NCBI GenBank assembly: GCA_964019165.1
Contig: OZ025271.1
Coordinates: 4,685,570-4,749,569, forward strand
Reading direction: 5' to 3'
Source: Mastigias papua
Taxonomy: Eukaryota > Cnidaria > Scyphozoa > Rhizostomeae > Mastigiidae
DNA: 64,000 bases
The translations under genes and the position numbers were made by a program. Shown here piece after piece: positions 12,590 through 23,082 of the stretch; position 1 is the stretch's first letter; each line of letters begins with the position of its first letter. The notes beneath the pieces are model-generated. The model saw only the letters and a list, made by a program, of their open reading frames with translations, had not been told where the DNA came from and did no database searches.

Positions 12590-15310
12590 GGGGCATGTCA
12601 ATTGCTTCTCTTAACGCTAATGGTATATGTAGTCACCTGGATGAGATTCAGTAATTGATGACCACCTTTGAGGCTCATAGCATGGCCCTTAAATGAAACT
12701 ATAATTGATCCTGGTAACCCCTTTGAATTGACAGCCATTAGAGGCTACCAAGTGGAGCGATTGGAGCGCTTTGCAAGGAGTCGCAGGGTCTCTGTTTATT
12801 TTAGGGATTCCATCAGATTGATGTTCCTATCTATGACCTAAATTTTGATGAAACTGCTTTTCTGGCAGATGTCTATTAGATTACCTGGGAAAGAGTAGTT
12901 AGCAGAAATGTCTGCATAAATGTGCTTGTTGATGACAGATCTAATCTTTTTTCCAAGATCATTGACAAGCATGCTCCAATTAAGTCAATGCGGGTTTCTG
13001 AGAAACGCTGTCCATGGATAAACAAGGATCTTAAAGGGCACATTAGGAAGAGAGATAAACTGAAAAAAGCAGCAGTTAAACACAATTCTTCTTCCCTCGT
13101 GGAGTCCTACAGAAAAATTTGAAACAGTGTAAATCAACTCAGTATTAATCTCACGAGACACTATTTTTCGGAAAAAATTATCCAGTTTCAGGGTAGCATG
13201 CAGGAATCATAGAGGACAATCAAGCAGTTATTAAATAAGAGATCAAAGTCTACCAATATTGATCTAATATGTGACAAGGGTACTGAAATTTTCGCCAAGA
13301 AAGGGATCTCTAATGTTATGAACAAATGCTTCTGCTCTGTTGGTAGAGATCTTGCAGGAAAAATTAATAGATCTCCAAATCCTCTACTTTCAGGTGACTA
13401 TAACATCAATCCACTATAAAGTGCTTTTGCTTTCAATTCAATACAGGTACATCACGTTGGAGAAGCACTTCGTAAAAAAAGTGTCAGACAGATTTGAGAA
13501 TGATAGCATTTCCAGGTACTTCTTGAAACTGGCCTTTCCTTATATCAAAACCTCCCTTGTTCTTCTGTATAACACCTCTGTTGAATCAAATCTGTCCCCT
13601 GATAAATGGAAAATTGCCAGGATCACATCTAAATTTCTGGAGGGTGACAGGGCATGCACAGAAAACTATTGGTCTATTTCCGTTTCCCAGTGGTTACCAG
13701 GCTGTTTGAGAAACTGATGTTTCACCAGCTTTAAGACTACCTTAACCCATTCAAACCCAAATTTTTGGCTTTGGTCTGTTTTATATTTTCTTGGCTGGGA
13801 TTGATGTGAAAAACTAACAAACGTTGGAAACTTTCAAACTTGTTTGCTCACTCTGGATATATAGGGATAAAGTGGATATGTCCCAAATGGGGTGCAGTAG
13901 GCACGAGAGGGTTGGGGTTTTCAACTCTCTGAAGGAACACTTTTCCAATGAATGTTTCAAGGAACTGGTCACAAAATTGACAATGATTGATTGTTTCGAG
14001 CAAACAAAGAATTCATTCTGAAAATCCGATTGAACATAACTTCAAAATAGACTTTGCAAGTGCCTATTGGAAGATAAAGAAGTAATATTTGAGACACAAT
14101 GGTTGTCATGACGCTAAAAAGTTAAATTACACAACACTGAAACGCTAAAACTGTTGCTCGTCTTCGAAAATGTACTATGATCTATCTATATTCGTTATAT
14201 TCAAAGAGGAAGCAAGAATAGGTTATCGACCATTGCTACTGTAGTTTCCAAGATATTAGCAGTTGTAGGTAAACATGTCTAGTTTCAGTCCTCCAATGAA
14301 TCAATAAAAAGCCTTTTGTTGTAGGGTCAAATAAAACTACTAAAAGCCTGTAGTGAAGTAATAGCTTCTTTTCATGAAGTTTAACGCATTTTTGTCCAAC
14401 AGAATTACTCTACTCACTTGTGCCTACTGCACCCTGACAGGGTGCACAAGGAAAAGTGCTAAAACATGAAAAATATTGTATCTTTTTAAAAACACTGTAT
14501 ATTTCCTTCTCTATGGGAAAACCTGTTAACAAGTGAAGTAAAGAACAGAAACTTATTGTCTTCCTTTTTGCTGTTTTTTGCCACCTTCAACAAAAATGTT
14601 ACCATAGAGCGAAAATTTCATATTTCACAAAAAGAAAAAAATTTGCTTTTAGGAAGCCATTACAAAGCAATGTTCTGAGCAAAAAAGAATGGAGCAAACA
14701 TGCCTGCTTTAAAAAATATCCCTGAATATTTGATTGCACCCTATTAGGGTGCAGTACACATGAATGGGTTAAATGTTAGAGGAAATGACCTATATGAAGT
14801 GCAAAAAGTTAAATGCTTAGGAGTACAAGTTGATAATAGCCTAGACTGGAAGGATCAAATTAAGGCAATCTCTTCGAAGGTATCAAAAGCACTGGGACTT
14901 CTGAAGCACACTAAGAAATTTCTCCCAGATGCTTCTTTAAGATCACTATACATAAGCATAGTCGAACGCCACTTTCATTATTGCTGTTGTGTGTTGGCAT
15001 GCTCTGGCTCGAGCACACTTCTACAACTGCAAAAACTGCAAAATAGAGCTGCTGGGATACTGACAAACAGCGTCTTTGATGCTCTTTATAGCCAACTTAT
15101 TAAGAGCTTAGGTTGGATAACCATAGCTATCTCATAGCTCACGAGACTTGAAAAATACTGCTACGGGTCTGAAGCTTCCAATGGACACTTCTTTCAATGG
15201 TCAGAAACGTTTTTCCCACCGCGGAGCCAAATTATAGAATACCTTGCCTTTTGAGGCCAACCAGGCAATCTTCCTTTCAGCTTTTGAGCAAAAGCTTCTT
15301 ATTAATAAAA
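12590..15310 (+). pseudogene. CR1/L2-type APE LINE relic, split by a piggyBac-like insertion
   Basis: The pieces run in LINE order. Near 12592-12740 is the start of an exonuclease-endonuclease domain (SIASLNANGI, SHLDEI, then a decayed LNET-like region). At 12922-13122 comes the linker to the RT (DKHAPIK, PWINKDLK, RDKLKK). At 13480-13735 is the RT N-terminus (LSPDKWKIARI, then a decayed NYRPIS, then FEKL). At 14773-15135 is the RT C-terminal part (KCLGVQVD, LDWKDQI, SLYISIVERHFHYC, LQNRAAGILTNS). RT motifs A to C are missing, so the copy was already internally deleted, or lost them when the DNA element at 13746-14768 inserted. Several stops and frame changes mark it as dead. The 3' end runs into a TTAA-rich tract at about 15345-15376. 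Confidence 0.85.
13746..14768. mobile_element. Non-autonomous piggyBac-like DNA element with TTAA duplications
   Basis: The element starts CCCATTCA and ends TGAATGGG, a perfect 8-bp terminal inverted repeat. It is flanked on both sides by TTAA (13742-13745 and 14769-14772). TTAA duplication and a CCC start are hallmarks of the piggyBac superfamily. It interrupts the LINE at 12590-15310 inside its RT region, which independently supports an insertion. Internal palindromes of the form tgcaccct...agggtgca lie at 14428-14446 and 14735-14753. A segment near 13890 (ggtgcagtaggcac) is inverted at about 14420-14438, so subterminal inverted repeats are present. No transposase is visible, and the one ORF (13824-14021) is not recognisable. 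Confidence 0.8.
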
Positions 15311-15344
15311 ATTTTATTTAGGATCTTTTACTTTCTTCTTTAAT

Positions 15345-15376
15345 TATTTTCTAATTAATTAATTAATTATTTAATT
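15345..15376. repeat. TTAA-type simple tract at LINE 3' end
   Basis: The sequence is an AATTAATTAATTAATT-like run directly after the LINE relic. Such short 3' microsatellites are typical tails of CR1/L2-type elements. Confidence 0.5.
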
Positions 15377-15377
15377 G

Positions 15378-15863
15378 TGTGGCCTCAAATCTTCAAGATT
15401 TAGAATAAAGAGGGTAGAATATAATGAAGAGAATGTACACATCACATGCCAGAAAATATTTGTCAATGTTTGCTACCACGGTTTGCTTTTGCTTCCTTTT
15501 CAGTTTATGTTTTCAGTTTATGTTTCTCAACGGTGTTTCCCCTTTGGTGTAATGTATTGGGCTTGCATTTTAGATTAGATTCAATCAGCAGGTTTTCAAC
15601 CTTTTTTCATAGTGACAAAGAGCTAGTTGATGCACAGGAAGGATCATTTATGCTTTACACTGGTCAGTTACTGGACTTTTGTTAGATTTGTCTAAAACAG
15701 ACAATGAAGCTGAAGAAAAATATTTTATATACACAGGTGTTATGATAATCCTCACAAAAAAGTGAAAAGACAACATGGTTATGTTCTCTCAGTTACAGGG
15801 GTACTATGAATTGCCCAATGTCATATGGGCCACCTGGGTATATATCATGTTCTGAAGTTTGTG
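15378..15863 (+). repeat. 486-bp repeat, near-identical inverted partner at 43768-44253
   Basis: The two copies match almost base for base over 486 bp, and their longest frames (15446-15685 plus; 43946-44185 minus) translate identically. Both edges are sharp: the left at tgtggcctcaaatc and the right at tgttctgaa.tttgtg. A recent duplication, a young repeat family or gene conversion would all explain this. The ORF has no recognised domain and probably is not a gene. Confidence 0.9.
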
Positions 15864-16179
15864 AGTGTTGCTGTTGGAACCATTGTTAACCTAGGGGTAA
15901 CTTTTAACAGCTTTATAAATTGAACAAAAGTTTATATTAGACTTAAACAGCAAATAGTGAGATAGAGGAAAATAGGGTGAAATCCAGAAAGATACCCCAT
16001 TCCTTCGCAGCAAACCAAATGAAAGTGAGATGTACTAGTAACTAAACCAAAAAGTAAATGAAGTGATTACTAAATTCTAATCTGTTTGTATCTGCCTTAT
16101 AGCTGTAGAGGTGATCTATGTTAGGGGGAATTGGATAATTAGTAATTAGGCTTAAATGGTTGTAGGAAAGTTGGAAAAT
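15864..16179. other. Unassigned spacer
   Basis: AT-rich sequence without recognised features. The inverted partner region at 43266-43767 is unrelated here and carries a foldback element instead. Confidence 0.4.
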
Positions 16180-16455
16180 TCAAGAAAGAACAATATAGAG
16201 TACTAAAGTACTATAAAGAAAACATAAAAGTTTCAATGTCTATGAGATGCTAAAAATTAACTACTACAGTCTTTTTTTGAGAAGTGTATAACCTATAACT
16301 ACAGAAAGTCCTTCCTTTTTTATTGAATGCATGTCTCTTTTCCAAAGATTAGGAATCTGATTAATTCTTTATCATGTTATTTCTACTTCGTAAAATGCTG
16401 TAAGCTACCAAAATGGCTTGATTCCATACGTAAAGTTGTCATAGAAGTGCTTCTC
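16180..16455 (+). repeat. Dispersed repeat, diverged inverted partner at 43001-43265
   Basis: The reverse complement of this segment aligns with 43001-43265 at roughly 80 percent by eye. Shared landmarks are gaagcacttct, agcttacagca, gaaataacatgata, cctaatctttggaaaagaga and ttatacacttct. It is less conserved than the 486-bp pair just upstream, so the two segments differ in age or were homogenised differently. Confidence 0.8.
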
Positions 16456-16489
16456 TATATATATTATTATTCATAACGGTTTCGTGTCC

Positions 16490-17369
16490 AATGGACTGTG
16501 TTAGAATCATGAGTGGGCCTAATGGATCAGTCTCAGATAAACTTGTGTTTTTTGTTTTTATCTTGTTTGGAAAATTGCCAACTTTAAAGTTTGACTCATC
16601 AATTCAATATTATGGATAACAGAACCAGCCTTATACTTGACCATCTGGCGAGAAGTTGCAAAACAGGATTGCACCAGGAGGTGTACTTCCTTTATTATAG
16701 GACATCCCAGGGATCCTACCCCTGAGAGATAAATAGTGGAGCAAATGATGGAAGGAGGTTCCAGGGGCTTGCCATGAGAACAATTTTCTGGACATACGAG
16801 TCCGATAGAAACTGTGAAGGACCCCATAAAATATAGAAAAAAATGTGTTTCCACATGATTCGTATTTGCTACTCTGCTAGCAAGAACTGTTATGTTAGAT
16901 AATAATACCTACGCAGTAAATTTTTTTAAATAAATAATTGACTTACAAGAAATAGTATATAGCTGCCAAAAACAGTTAAGACAGTTCAGTACTGGATTTC
17001 TGAGGTCCAAGAAAGTCAATAACTTGAAACACGTTTGAGATTCCAATTTTGATGCTAGCTTATCATCCCTATTATCTAATGTGCATAGATTTTATATAAA
17101 GATCTATGTATTTCAATACTGTGTTTGTGCAGTGCTTGTCTATCTGTGTATCACTGTATCGCTACTCAAACTCAACTATTCTTGCGAAGAAAGTCCTAAG
17201 AATGTTTCAATGCATAAATCACAAAAAAGCTAAGAACATTGCAGTACTGGGTGAGAACACTTTCTTATAAAATAAACACATGTATTTCATGCATTATCAG
17301 GAATTAAAACTATTCATAGGATTAGGACTTTCAAAGTTCTGCTTGAGGACCCATGGAGCAAGTCAGGGC
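16490..17369. other. Repeat-like DNA, no gene; weak direct match to 44430-44570
   Basis: The sequence at 16520-16620 (gggcctaatggatcag, ataaacttgtg) resembles 44440-44560 in direct orientation at about 70 percent by eye. The minus-strand frame 16558-16854 (98 residues) shows no known domain. The rest is unassigned. Confidence 0.4.
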
Positions 17370-18080
17370 TGCGTAGCATCACGTGATCGTTTCAATTTAT
17401 AAAGTGAGATGATCCTCAGAAACCTCAATGAACATCAAGGAGTTAATGTAGGAGGGAATAATATCAACAATTTACGGTAAGCTGATGACACGGTACTCAT
17501 CGCAGATTCAGAACAAAACCTTCAAACACTTGTTACAAAAGCAACAGTCAAAAGTGTAGAGAAAGGTGCAGAACTAAATGTTAAGAGAATGGAATGCATG
17601 ATCATCTCAAAAGATTCCAACGCACCAATGTTTGATATATCAATGTGTGATATGTGTGATATAGTGGAGAGAAAATAAAACAAGTAAGAATCTTCAAATA
17701 TCTGGGATATACCATATCACAAAATGCAATGAGTGACGCAGAAATAAAGAGGAGAATTACTATGGCTAAGGAAGTTTTCAGGAGAATGAAAACCATATTT
17801 ACAAACAAAAACATTACCATCAACACCAAAATTAATACCCTCAAACCATACGTTTGGTCAGTTACTGATGGACACTGAATAAAGATACAGAAAGAAGACT
17901 GCAGACTGCAGAGCTATGATTCTTTTGAAGAATGTTAAGAACATCCTGGAAAGCGAAAAAATCTAACACAGAGGTTATGGAAATGGCAATGTACAAAAGA
18001 TCACTGATAAGAATCATAAGAGAGAGACAAATGAAATACTTGGGACACATCTACAGGAAGAATGGGATCGAAAAATAAAT
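17370..18080 (+). pseudogene. Degenerate APE-type LINE reverse transcriptase, 3' half
   Basis: Translation across frames gives RT motif B remnants (CVASRDRFNL), then VGGNNINNLR, then motif C (ADDTVLIADSEQ), then KVRIFKYLGYTI, DAEIKRRI and a C-terminal KYLGHIYRKNGIE. The same arrangement recurs at 47219-48250, so both are copies of one LINE lineage, probably RTE- or jockey-like. Stops occur inside motif C (tac to taa in the LRYADD position) and later. A poly(T) run follows at about 18091-18103. Confidence 0.8.
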
Positions 18081-18494
18081 GCTGTGTGGTAACGTTTTTT
18101 TTTTTTACATATACTTCTAAATCTTACAGGGTACAAGAATACCATACACAAACCAAATAAACGATACCGCAGGGAATATGCTATGCCATATCAACCCTGC
18201 GGCCTACACATATAAGGGATCGTTTACCCTTTACGCAACGCCTCAAAAGGGGAGAGAAGGGCATTTAAGTTCCGTTGTAGTTATTGCGAAACCCATATGG
18301 GGGGCATGCCAAAGGCAAAGAAAAACGTCAAGGGGAAAAAATGGTTGGAAGCGATAAAAATAATATCGGTGTCAGCGTAAAAAGGTGAATGACTGCCAAA
18401 TTAAAATACCAAAAGGACATAAAAATCAAACTAGAACCACTAATTGTTTTTAATAAGGGAAAGGGAAATCTATTCGATAGGATGTAGGAAAAGC
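18081..18494. other. Poly(T) tract and unassigned sequence
   Basis: A T12-like run near 18091 is followed by about 390 bp that probably form the 3' UTR of the minus-strand LINE fragment at 18495-19560. The poly(T) would then be that element's poly(A) tail read from the other strand. Confidence 0.45.
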
Positions 18495-19560
18495 TTATTT
18501 AAAGCGTTCTGGTGCATGAATAAACTTCAAGGTTGCTTCAAGTAATTTTTTGTTTAAATCATGAGGGAGTCTTTCTTCACCATATAAGATAACTTTTACG
18601 AGCTCTTGATTAGAGGAAGGAGAAGAAAGACTATAAAGTTGAAGTATTGCAGCTACGCTTGCTAGGAGATCGCACCTAAGTCCGACATATGAACGGTAAA
18701 GCAGCAGGTAATGTTCCGTGTCTTCTATGCCATCGTTCAAAGGACACATAGGGTTTATTGTTTCTTTGAAATTATGTATAAACTTATGAGAGCTTAATTT
18801 GCTAAGCCCCACTCGTAGCTGTGTAAGGATGGCCACTCCAATCGGTTCGTAGATACTATAAACCGGTTTAGGAAGAGGGTGGATAAGTTTTAGTAATTTT
18901 ATATTAAAATTGCTTAACAAGGATGATGACGTGATACTTCGATCAAGTTTGTTTCGGTCAGAAAGGCAATGAGGGTAAAAGCTGGATTTCAGTTTTGAAG
19001 TCCTTGCCCTTATCTGGCCAACAACATCTTCCTTACGAAATGAGTACGGAACCATTTTTAACTGCGGTATAGGGTACCGTGTGTAGTCAGGAGTGATTTT
19101 GTTAAGACTCTTGTAGAACAGGATCAAACGCCTACTCCAACGACGCAGATTAAAGGATTCCCAACCAAGTTCATCATATAATTTTTCAAGGGAAGTTTCT
19201 TTCCATGCACCTGTTATTGCTAAAGCAGCAGAATATTGAATTTGCTCAAGTTTTTCCATGTTTCTGGTCAGAGAGGGAGTGTCACAAAGTTCACATTCGT
19301 TGTGTAGAACGTGGTATATTACATCACCATTGTCTAAATGGGGTCTTACATACGATTTGTAAAGCTGCTCTAAGGTTTAGTGCGGTAGATACGTCGAGAG
19401 AAATTTTATCATTCCTATTCTGCGCCTGCACTTTAAAGTAGCTTCCTGGATATGACTAGCAAAAGACATCTTTAAATCAAGTATCATCCCAAGATGTTTA
19501 TGTTCGTCAACTTTAGCAACTGCAGGCTTTCAATCATTTACCTGCTGGCATGACAAAACT
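18495..19560 (-). pseudogene. LINE ORF2 C-terminal fragment
   Basis: The minus-strand frame 18495-19259 encodes about 254 residues: LEQIQYSAALAITGAW, LGWESFNLRRW, then LRVGLSKLSSHKF, followed by PMCPLNDGIEDTEHYLLL and ending FIHAPERF. This is a widespread C-terminal region of non-LTR retrotransposon polyproteins, with a degenerate Cys/His cluster. Upstream, at 19260-19560, the end of the RT domain continues in other frames (EHKHLGMILD, IGMIKFLSTYLP, LYKSYVRPHLDNGDVIY), interrupted by stops. The copy is 5' truncated at about 19560, where it abuts an unrelated LINE fragment facing the other way. Confidence 0.85.
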
Positions 19561-20257
19561 GAGCTTGTCATAAATACTAAGAAAGGCAAAACAGAGGTTA
19601 TGGTGTTTTGTACTAACCAAAAACTCAACAAACTTGAGGAGACATCTATTCAAATTATGCACAGGAACAAAGAAATACATAACACAAAGACTTACAAATA
19701 TCTAGGTCTCAATCTAACATGCAATCTCAACATGTCTGATCACTTAAATGAATCTATTAAAAAGGCTTCTGCTAGACTACACCTACTGAAAAAAATTCGA
19801 GCCTTCATGGACAGCAAAAACTAGTACTCTTGTCTACCAAACAATGATAACTCCTCTTCTGACGTACTGTTCATTTTCGCTATATGGTGCAACACCCCTA
19901 TATGTAAAACAAAAGATAGAACGCATAGACAGCCGCGCAGAAAAGATCATCGGCAAACAAGTTCAGAGAAATGAAATGATCGCAATGAAACGAATATGTA
20001 CACATGTGCACAAATGCCTCCACTCTAATAACGTAGGCCCTATCTTTGACAGCTATTTTACAATAAAAAACTCTAATGTAAATACCAGAAACAATGGCAC
20101 AATGATCAATATCCCGAGGATTAATCTGGAAACAGCAAGGGCATCCTTTTACTACCAAGGTGCCTCATTATTCAACAAGCTTCCAAAAGAAATTCGAGCA
20201 GAAGAGGATTTTATTTCCTTCAAAATTAAATTGAAGAGCTTTTATACTTTAACTTAG
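19560..20257 (+). pseudogene. 5'-truncated LINE RT C-terminal fragment, one frameshift
   Basis: Two frames (19600-19824 and 19844-20257) join through a frameshift near 19825. They encode TKTYKYLGLNLT, then ASARLHLLKKIRAF, then a YQTMITPLLTYCS block, then IERIDSRAEKIIG. The tail contains a region ending ARASFYYQGASLFNKLP and IRAEEDFISFKIKLKSF. These are the post-motif-C thumb and C-terminal segments of a CR1/L2-like LINE. The lineage differs from the minus-strand fragment it abuts. No endonuclease or catalytic RT motifs remain. Confidence 0.82.
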
Positions 20258-20440
20258 ATTAATCCGGACTTGCTTTCCGCTCTCAAAGTATATTTTAAAT
20301 GCTGATTGTAAACTAATTTTTTTAATCTTACTTTTGTTTTATTTTACCAGGACTACTTGAAAAACAGTGTAAATATGTATATATGCATATTACTACTGAA
20401 GTATTATCCTGTATAAATATTCGAGAATAATAATAATAAT

Positions 20441-21410
20441 TTTTTTTAAACTTCTCATTGAATATATCTTTAATTAAATACAATAATACACCTCTCAAGT
20501 AAATGGTAGTGTAGAATTGGCTTGCTTGTAGAGAGCATAGCATAAAACATAAAATGAAACAAAAACAGTAGAAGTAAACGAATAAGGAATAGGGATATTA
20601 AATAGTTAAAAGTTCTGGGTTAGTCCAAGGCTTGTTTCGACGACATAAAATGTAATAGCTGGATCGAATAGAGATGTTCATGGCTTTCATTGTAATTCTT
20701 TTTGTGATAGTCTTATCAAAATGTAGCTCATGTAGTAAGGATAGATGAGAATTGCAGGAAGAACCCATAACCCCAATTGCACCCATAGAGAGATTGACGA
20801 ACACAACATTGCTATATGAGGGAGAAAGGTCATTTATCAGTGAACTATACTTGGCAGTTTTACGATCGCTATTGTTCTGTATATTCGTTTCAAAACCGAC
20901 AGTAAGCTCAAGGATGTAAAGTATCTTATTATCTGTAAGAAGAAGAAGGTCGGGAAGAAAAGAATCCCCGTAATCAAACATGGAGATAGGAAGGAAGGTA
21001 GATCAGCATATACCGTACATTTGTTAAGTGATGAGAATGTGCTTGCGAGAAAAAGAAAGAACAGAATTTTGTCTCCAAGTGTATCTACCCTCATCTAGAT
21101 ATGACTTGCAGCTGGATACAACATGTTGTAAAGTTTCTGACTGGAGACAAAAGGAGCAATTAGACGACTGAGAAAGTGCCCACCTACAGAGATTTTTGCG
21201 AGTAGGAAGAGTATTATTAAGATACTTTACAGAAAAATTGAAAATGTTCCTAGGCAAGTTTTGCTGGACACTTGACCATAAGCCTTTTAAATTCTGGCAT
21301 GAATTCTTGATAATATACGAAATAACTAAACCTTGGGATAGAAGGGTGTTGTTTATTCGCTCTTCATTGTCATGTTGAATAGACTTAAGAACTTGCTTAG
21401 TTTTTTGAAA
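20441..21410 (-). mobile_element. R2/NeSL-type RLE retrotransposon, copy A (5' truncated, frameshifted)
   Basis: Minus-strand frames 21024-21422 and 20598-20981 encode the C-terminal part of the family seen complete to the RT in copy F (25609-27874): the CSFC...H...C zinc finger, then the YILELTVGFETN endonuclease strand, and the C-terminal NKPWTNPELLTI. It is nearly identical to copy F, including about 150 bp of 3' UTR, so both are young. Frameshifts near 20970 and 21050 inactivate it. The 3' end is a short A run (read here as T) next to (AAT)n at 20425-20440. The 5' end stops at the TAA tract at 21411. Confidence 0.9.
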
Positions 21411-21420
21411 TAATAATAAC

Positions 21421-21474
<54 letters not shown>
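21411..21474. repeat. (AAT)n microsatellite between copies A and B
   Basis: About 64 bp of nearly pure AAT repeat with one AAC variant at the left. It forms the 5' junction of copy A and the 3' junction of copy B. Confidence 0.97.
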
Positions 21475-22850
21475 TTGTTTTTTAAAACTTCATATTGAAT
21501 ACATAAAACTACTTACAATAATACACCTCTCAAAAAATTTTGGCAGTGTATAATTGGCTTGCTTGTAGAGAATACATAGTACCTTTATGAAATTAACATG
21601 TATAACAAAAGAAAAAAAAAGACAACAGGTAAATAACAGCAAAAACCTGTTAGATGTTCCAGATAAAGATCAAAATTAGATGGTTAAGAGGTCTGGATTA
21701 GTCCAAGGTTTATTTCTTTGGCAAAAGATGAAGTAGCTTGATCTTATTGAGATGGTCATAGCTTTCATAATGACTCGTTTTGGGATGGTCTTGTCAAAAC
21801 TCAGTTCATTGAGTAAGGAGAAGAAAGAAGTACAAGAAGAACCCATAGTTCCAATAGCACCCATGGATAGATTGATAAATGTAACTTTACTATAAGAAGG
21901 AGAGAGTTCACTAAGCAGCGAGCTACATTTGGCAGCCTTACGATTACTATTATTTTGTATATTAGTTTCAAACCCTATTGTGAGTTCAAGAATGTAGAGC
22001 AATTTGTCTTTTGTAAGTAATAGAAGATCAGGACGAAGAGATTCACCAGTAATTAGGCTTGGGGACAAAAAGGAAGGTAAATCAGCGTAAACTGTGCATT
22101 GTTTGAGCGAGGAGAATGTGTTAGCGAGAAAGATAAGAACAGAGTTGTGGCGCCAAGTATATCTACCCTCATCGAGATATGAAGAACAACTAGATACTAC
22201 GTGCTGTAGAGTCTCTGACTGAAGGCAGAAAGAGCATGAAGACGATTGAGAAATTGACCATTTGCAGAGATTTTTACGAGTGGGGAGAGTGTTATTTAAG
22301 TATTTTATAGAAAAGTTGAATATGTTTCTTGGCAAACTTTGCTGAACGGTTGACCAGAGGCTGTTAGTTTTATTACATGCAAACTTAAGAATGGATGATA
22401 GAACTGAACCTTGAGATAAGAGAGTATTATTGATACGTTCTTTATGGTCATGTTGGATCGTTTTTAGAACTTGCTTGGTGTTTTTAAATTGATCGTACTG
22501 AAGATTTGTACCGTAACTAGTCTCTGCCCAGAGGCATTTTATATCTTGGTTTGGTGAGGATTTTAAAGCATTACGCATAGTTGTTTGACATTCAATAAAT
22601 TTGGTAGATGGAAGGACAAGACTGATGCCATATTTGGATTTATTTAATATGAGAGAACTGAATGTTGCACTTATAGGAAGTTCGAGCCATTTTCTCACAA
22701 AACTTGAAACGATGTTTTCCAAATTTTCAACAACCCATGTCTTGCTAAGATCTGCAATAGTCATATGCCAAGATAGTTTGGATAGAACAAAGCGGTGATA
22801 CAAAAGGAGTTTATTTTTAGGGTGACATGGAATGCAGTCGATTTTTACCA
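21475..22850 (-). mobile_element. R2/NeSL-type RLE retrotransposon, copy B (5' truncated, open frame)
   Basis: A single minus-strand frame of about 390 residues (21676-22850) begins inside the post-RT connector (CHPKNKLLLYHRFVLSKLSWH). It continues through the zinc finger (CSFCLQSETLQHVVSSC) to the restriction-like endonuclease (RPDLLLLTKDKLLYILELT) and ends NKPWTNPDLLTI. The first residues of the longer frame, 22851-22899, come from the neighbouring copy C tail, not this element. The copy lacks the whole RT, so it cannot be autonomous, but the remaining frame is intact. The 5' end is fused directly to the poly(A) end of copy C. Confidence 0.9.
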
Positions 22851-23064
22851 TTTTTTTTTTTTGAAACTTCATATATATATAAATTCCAGTAATTAACATA
22901 CAACAGTAAACCTCTCTATTTGAAGGTAGTTTACAGTTGGCTACTTGTGGTACAATACACTAAAATATCTATAATGTCAAAACATCTGGCGTATTCCAAT
23001 CTTGATCTCTTCTGCAAAATATTTAATACGTTGATCTGATAGCGATGGTGGATAGTTTTCTTAG
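22851..23064 (-). mobile_element. RLE retrotransposon 3' fragment, copy C
   Basis: About 200 bp starting with a T12 run (its poly(A) tail) followed by the family's 3' UTR (gaaacttcatat...). It then has the last coding part, corresponding to ...CRRDQDWNTPDV-like residues near 22990-23030. It is heavily 5' truncated at the AAT tract at 23065-23082. Confidence 0.75.
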
Positions 23065-23082
23065 GATAATAATAATAATAAT

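Noticed and set aside
15446..15685. Conserved 79-residue protein shared with 43946-44185
   Set aside because: Identity reflects a near-identical repeat at the DNA level; there is no domain and no sign of selection on the frame.
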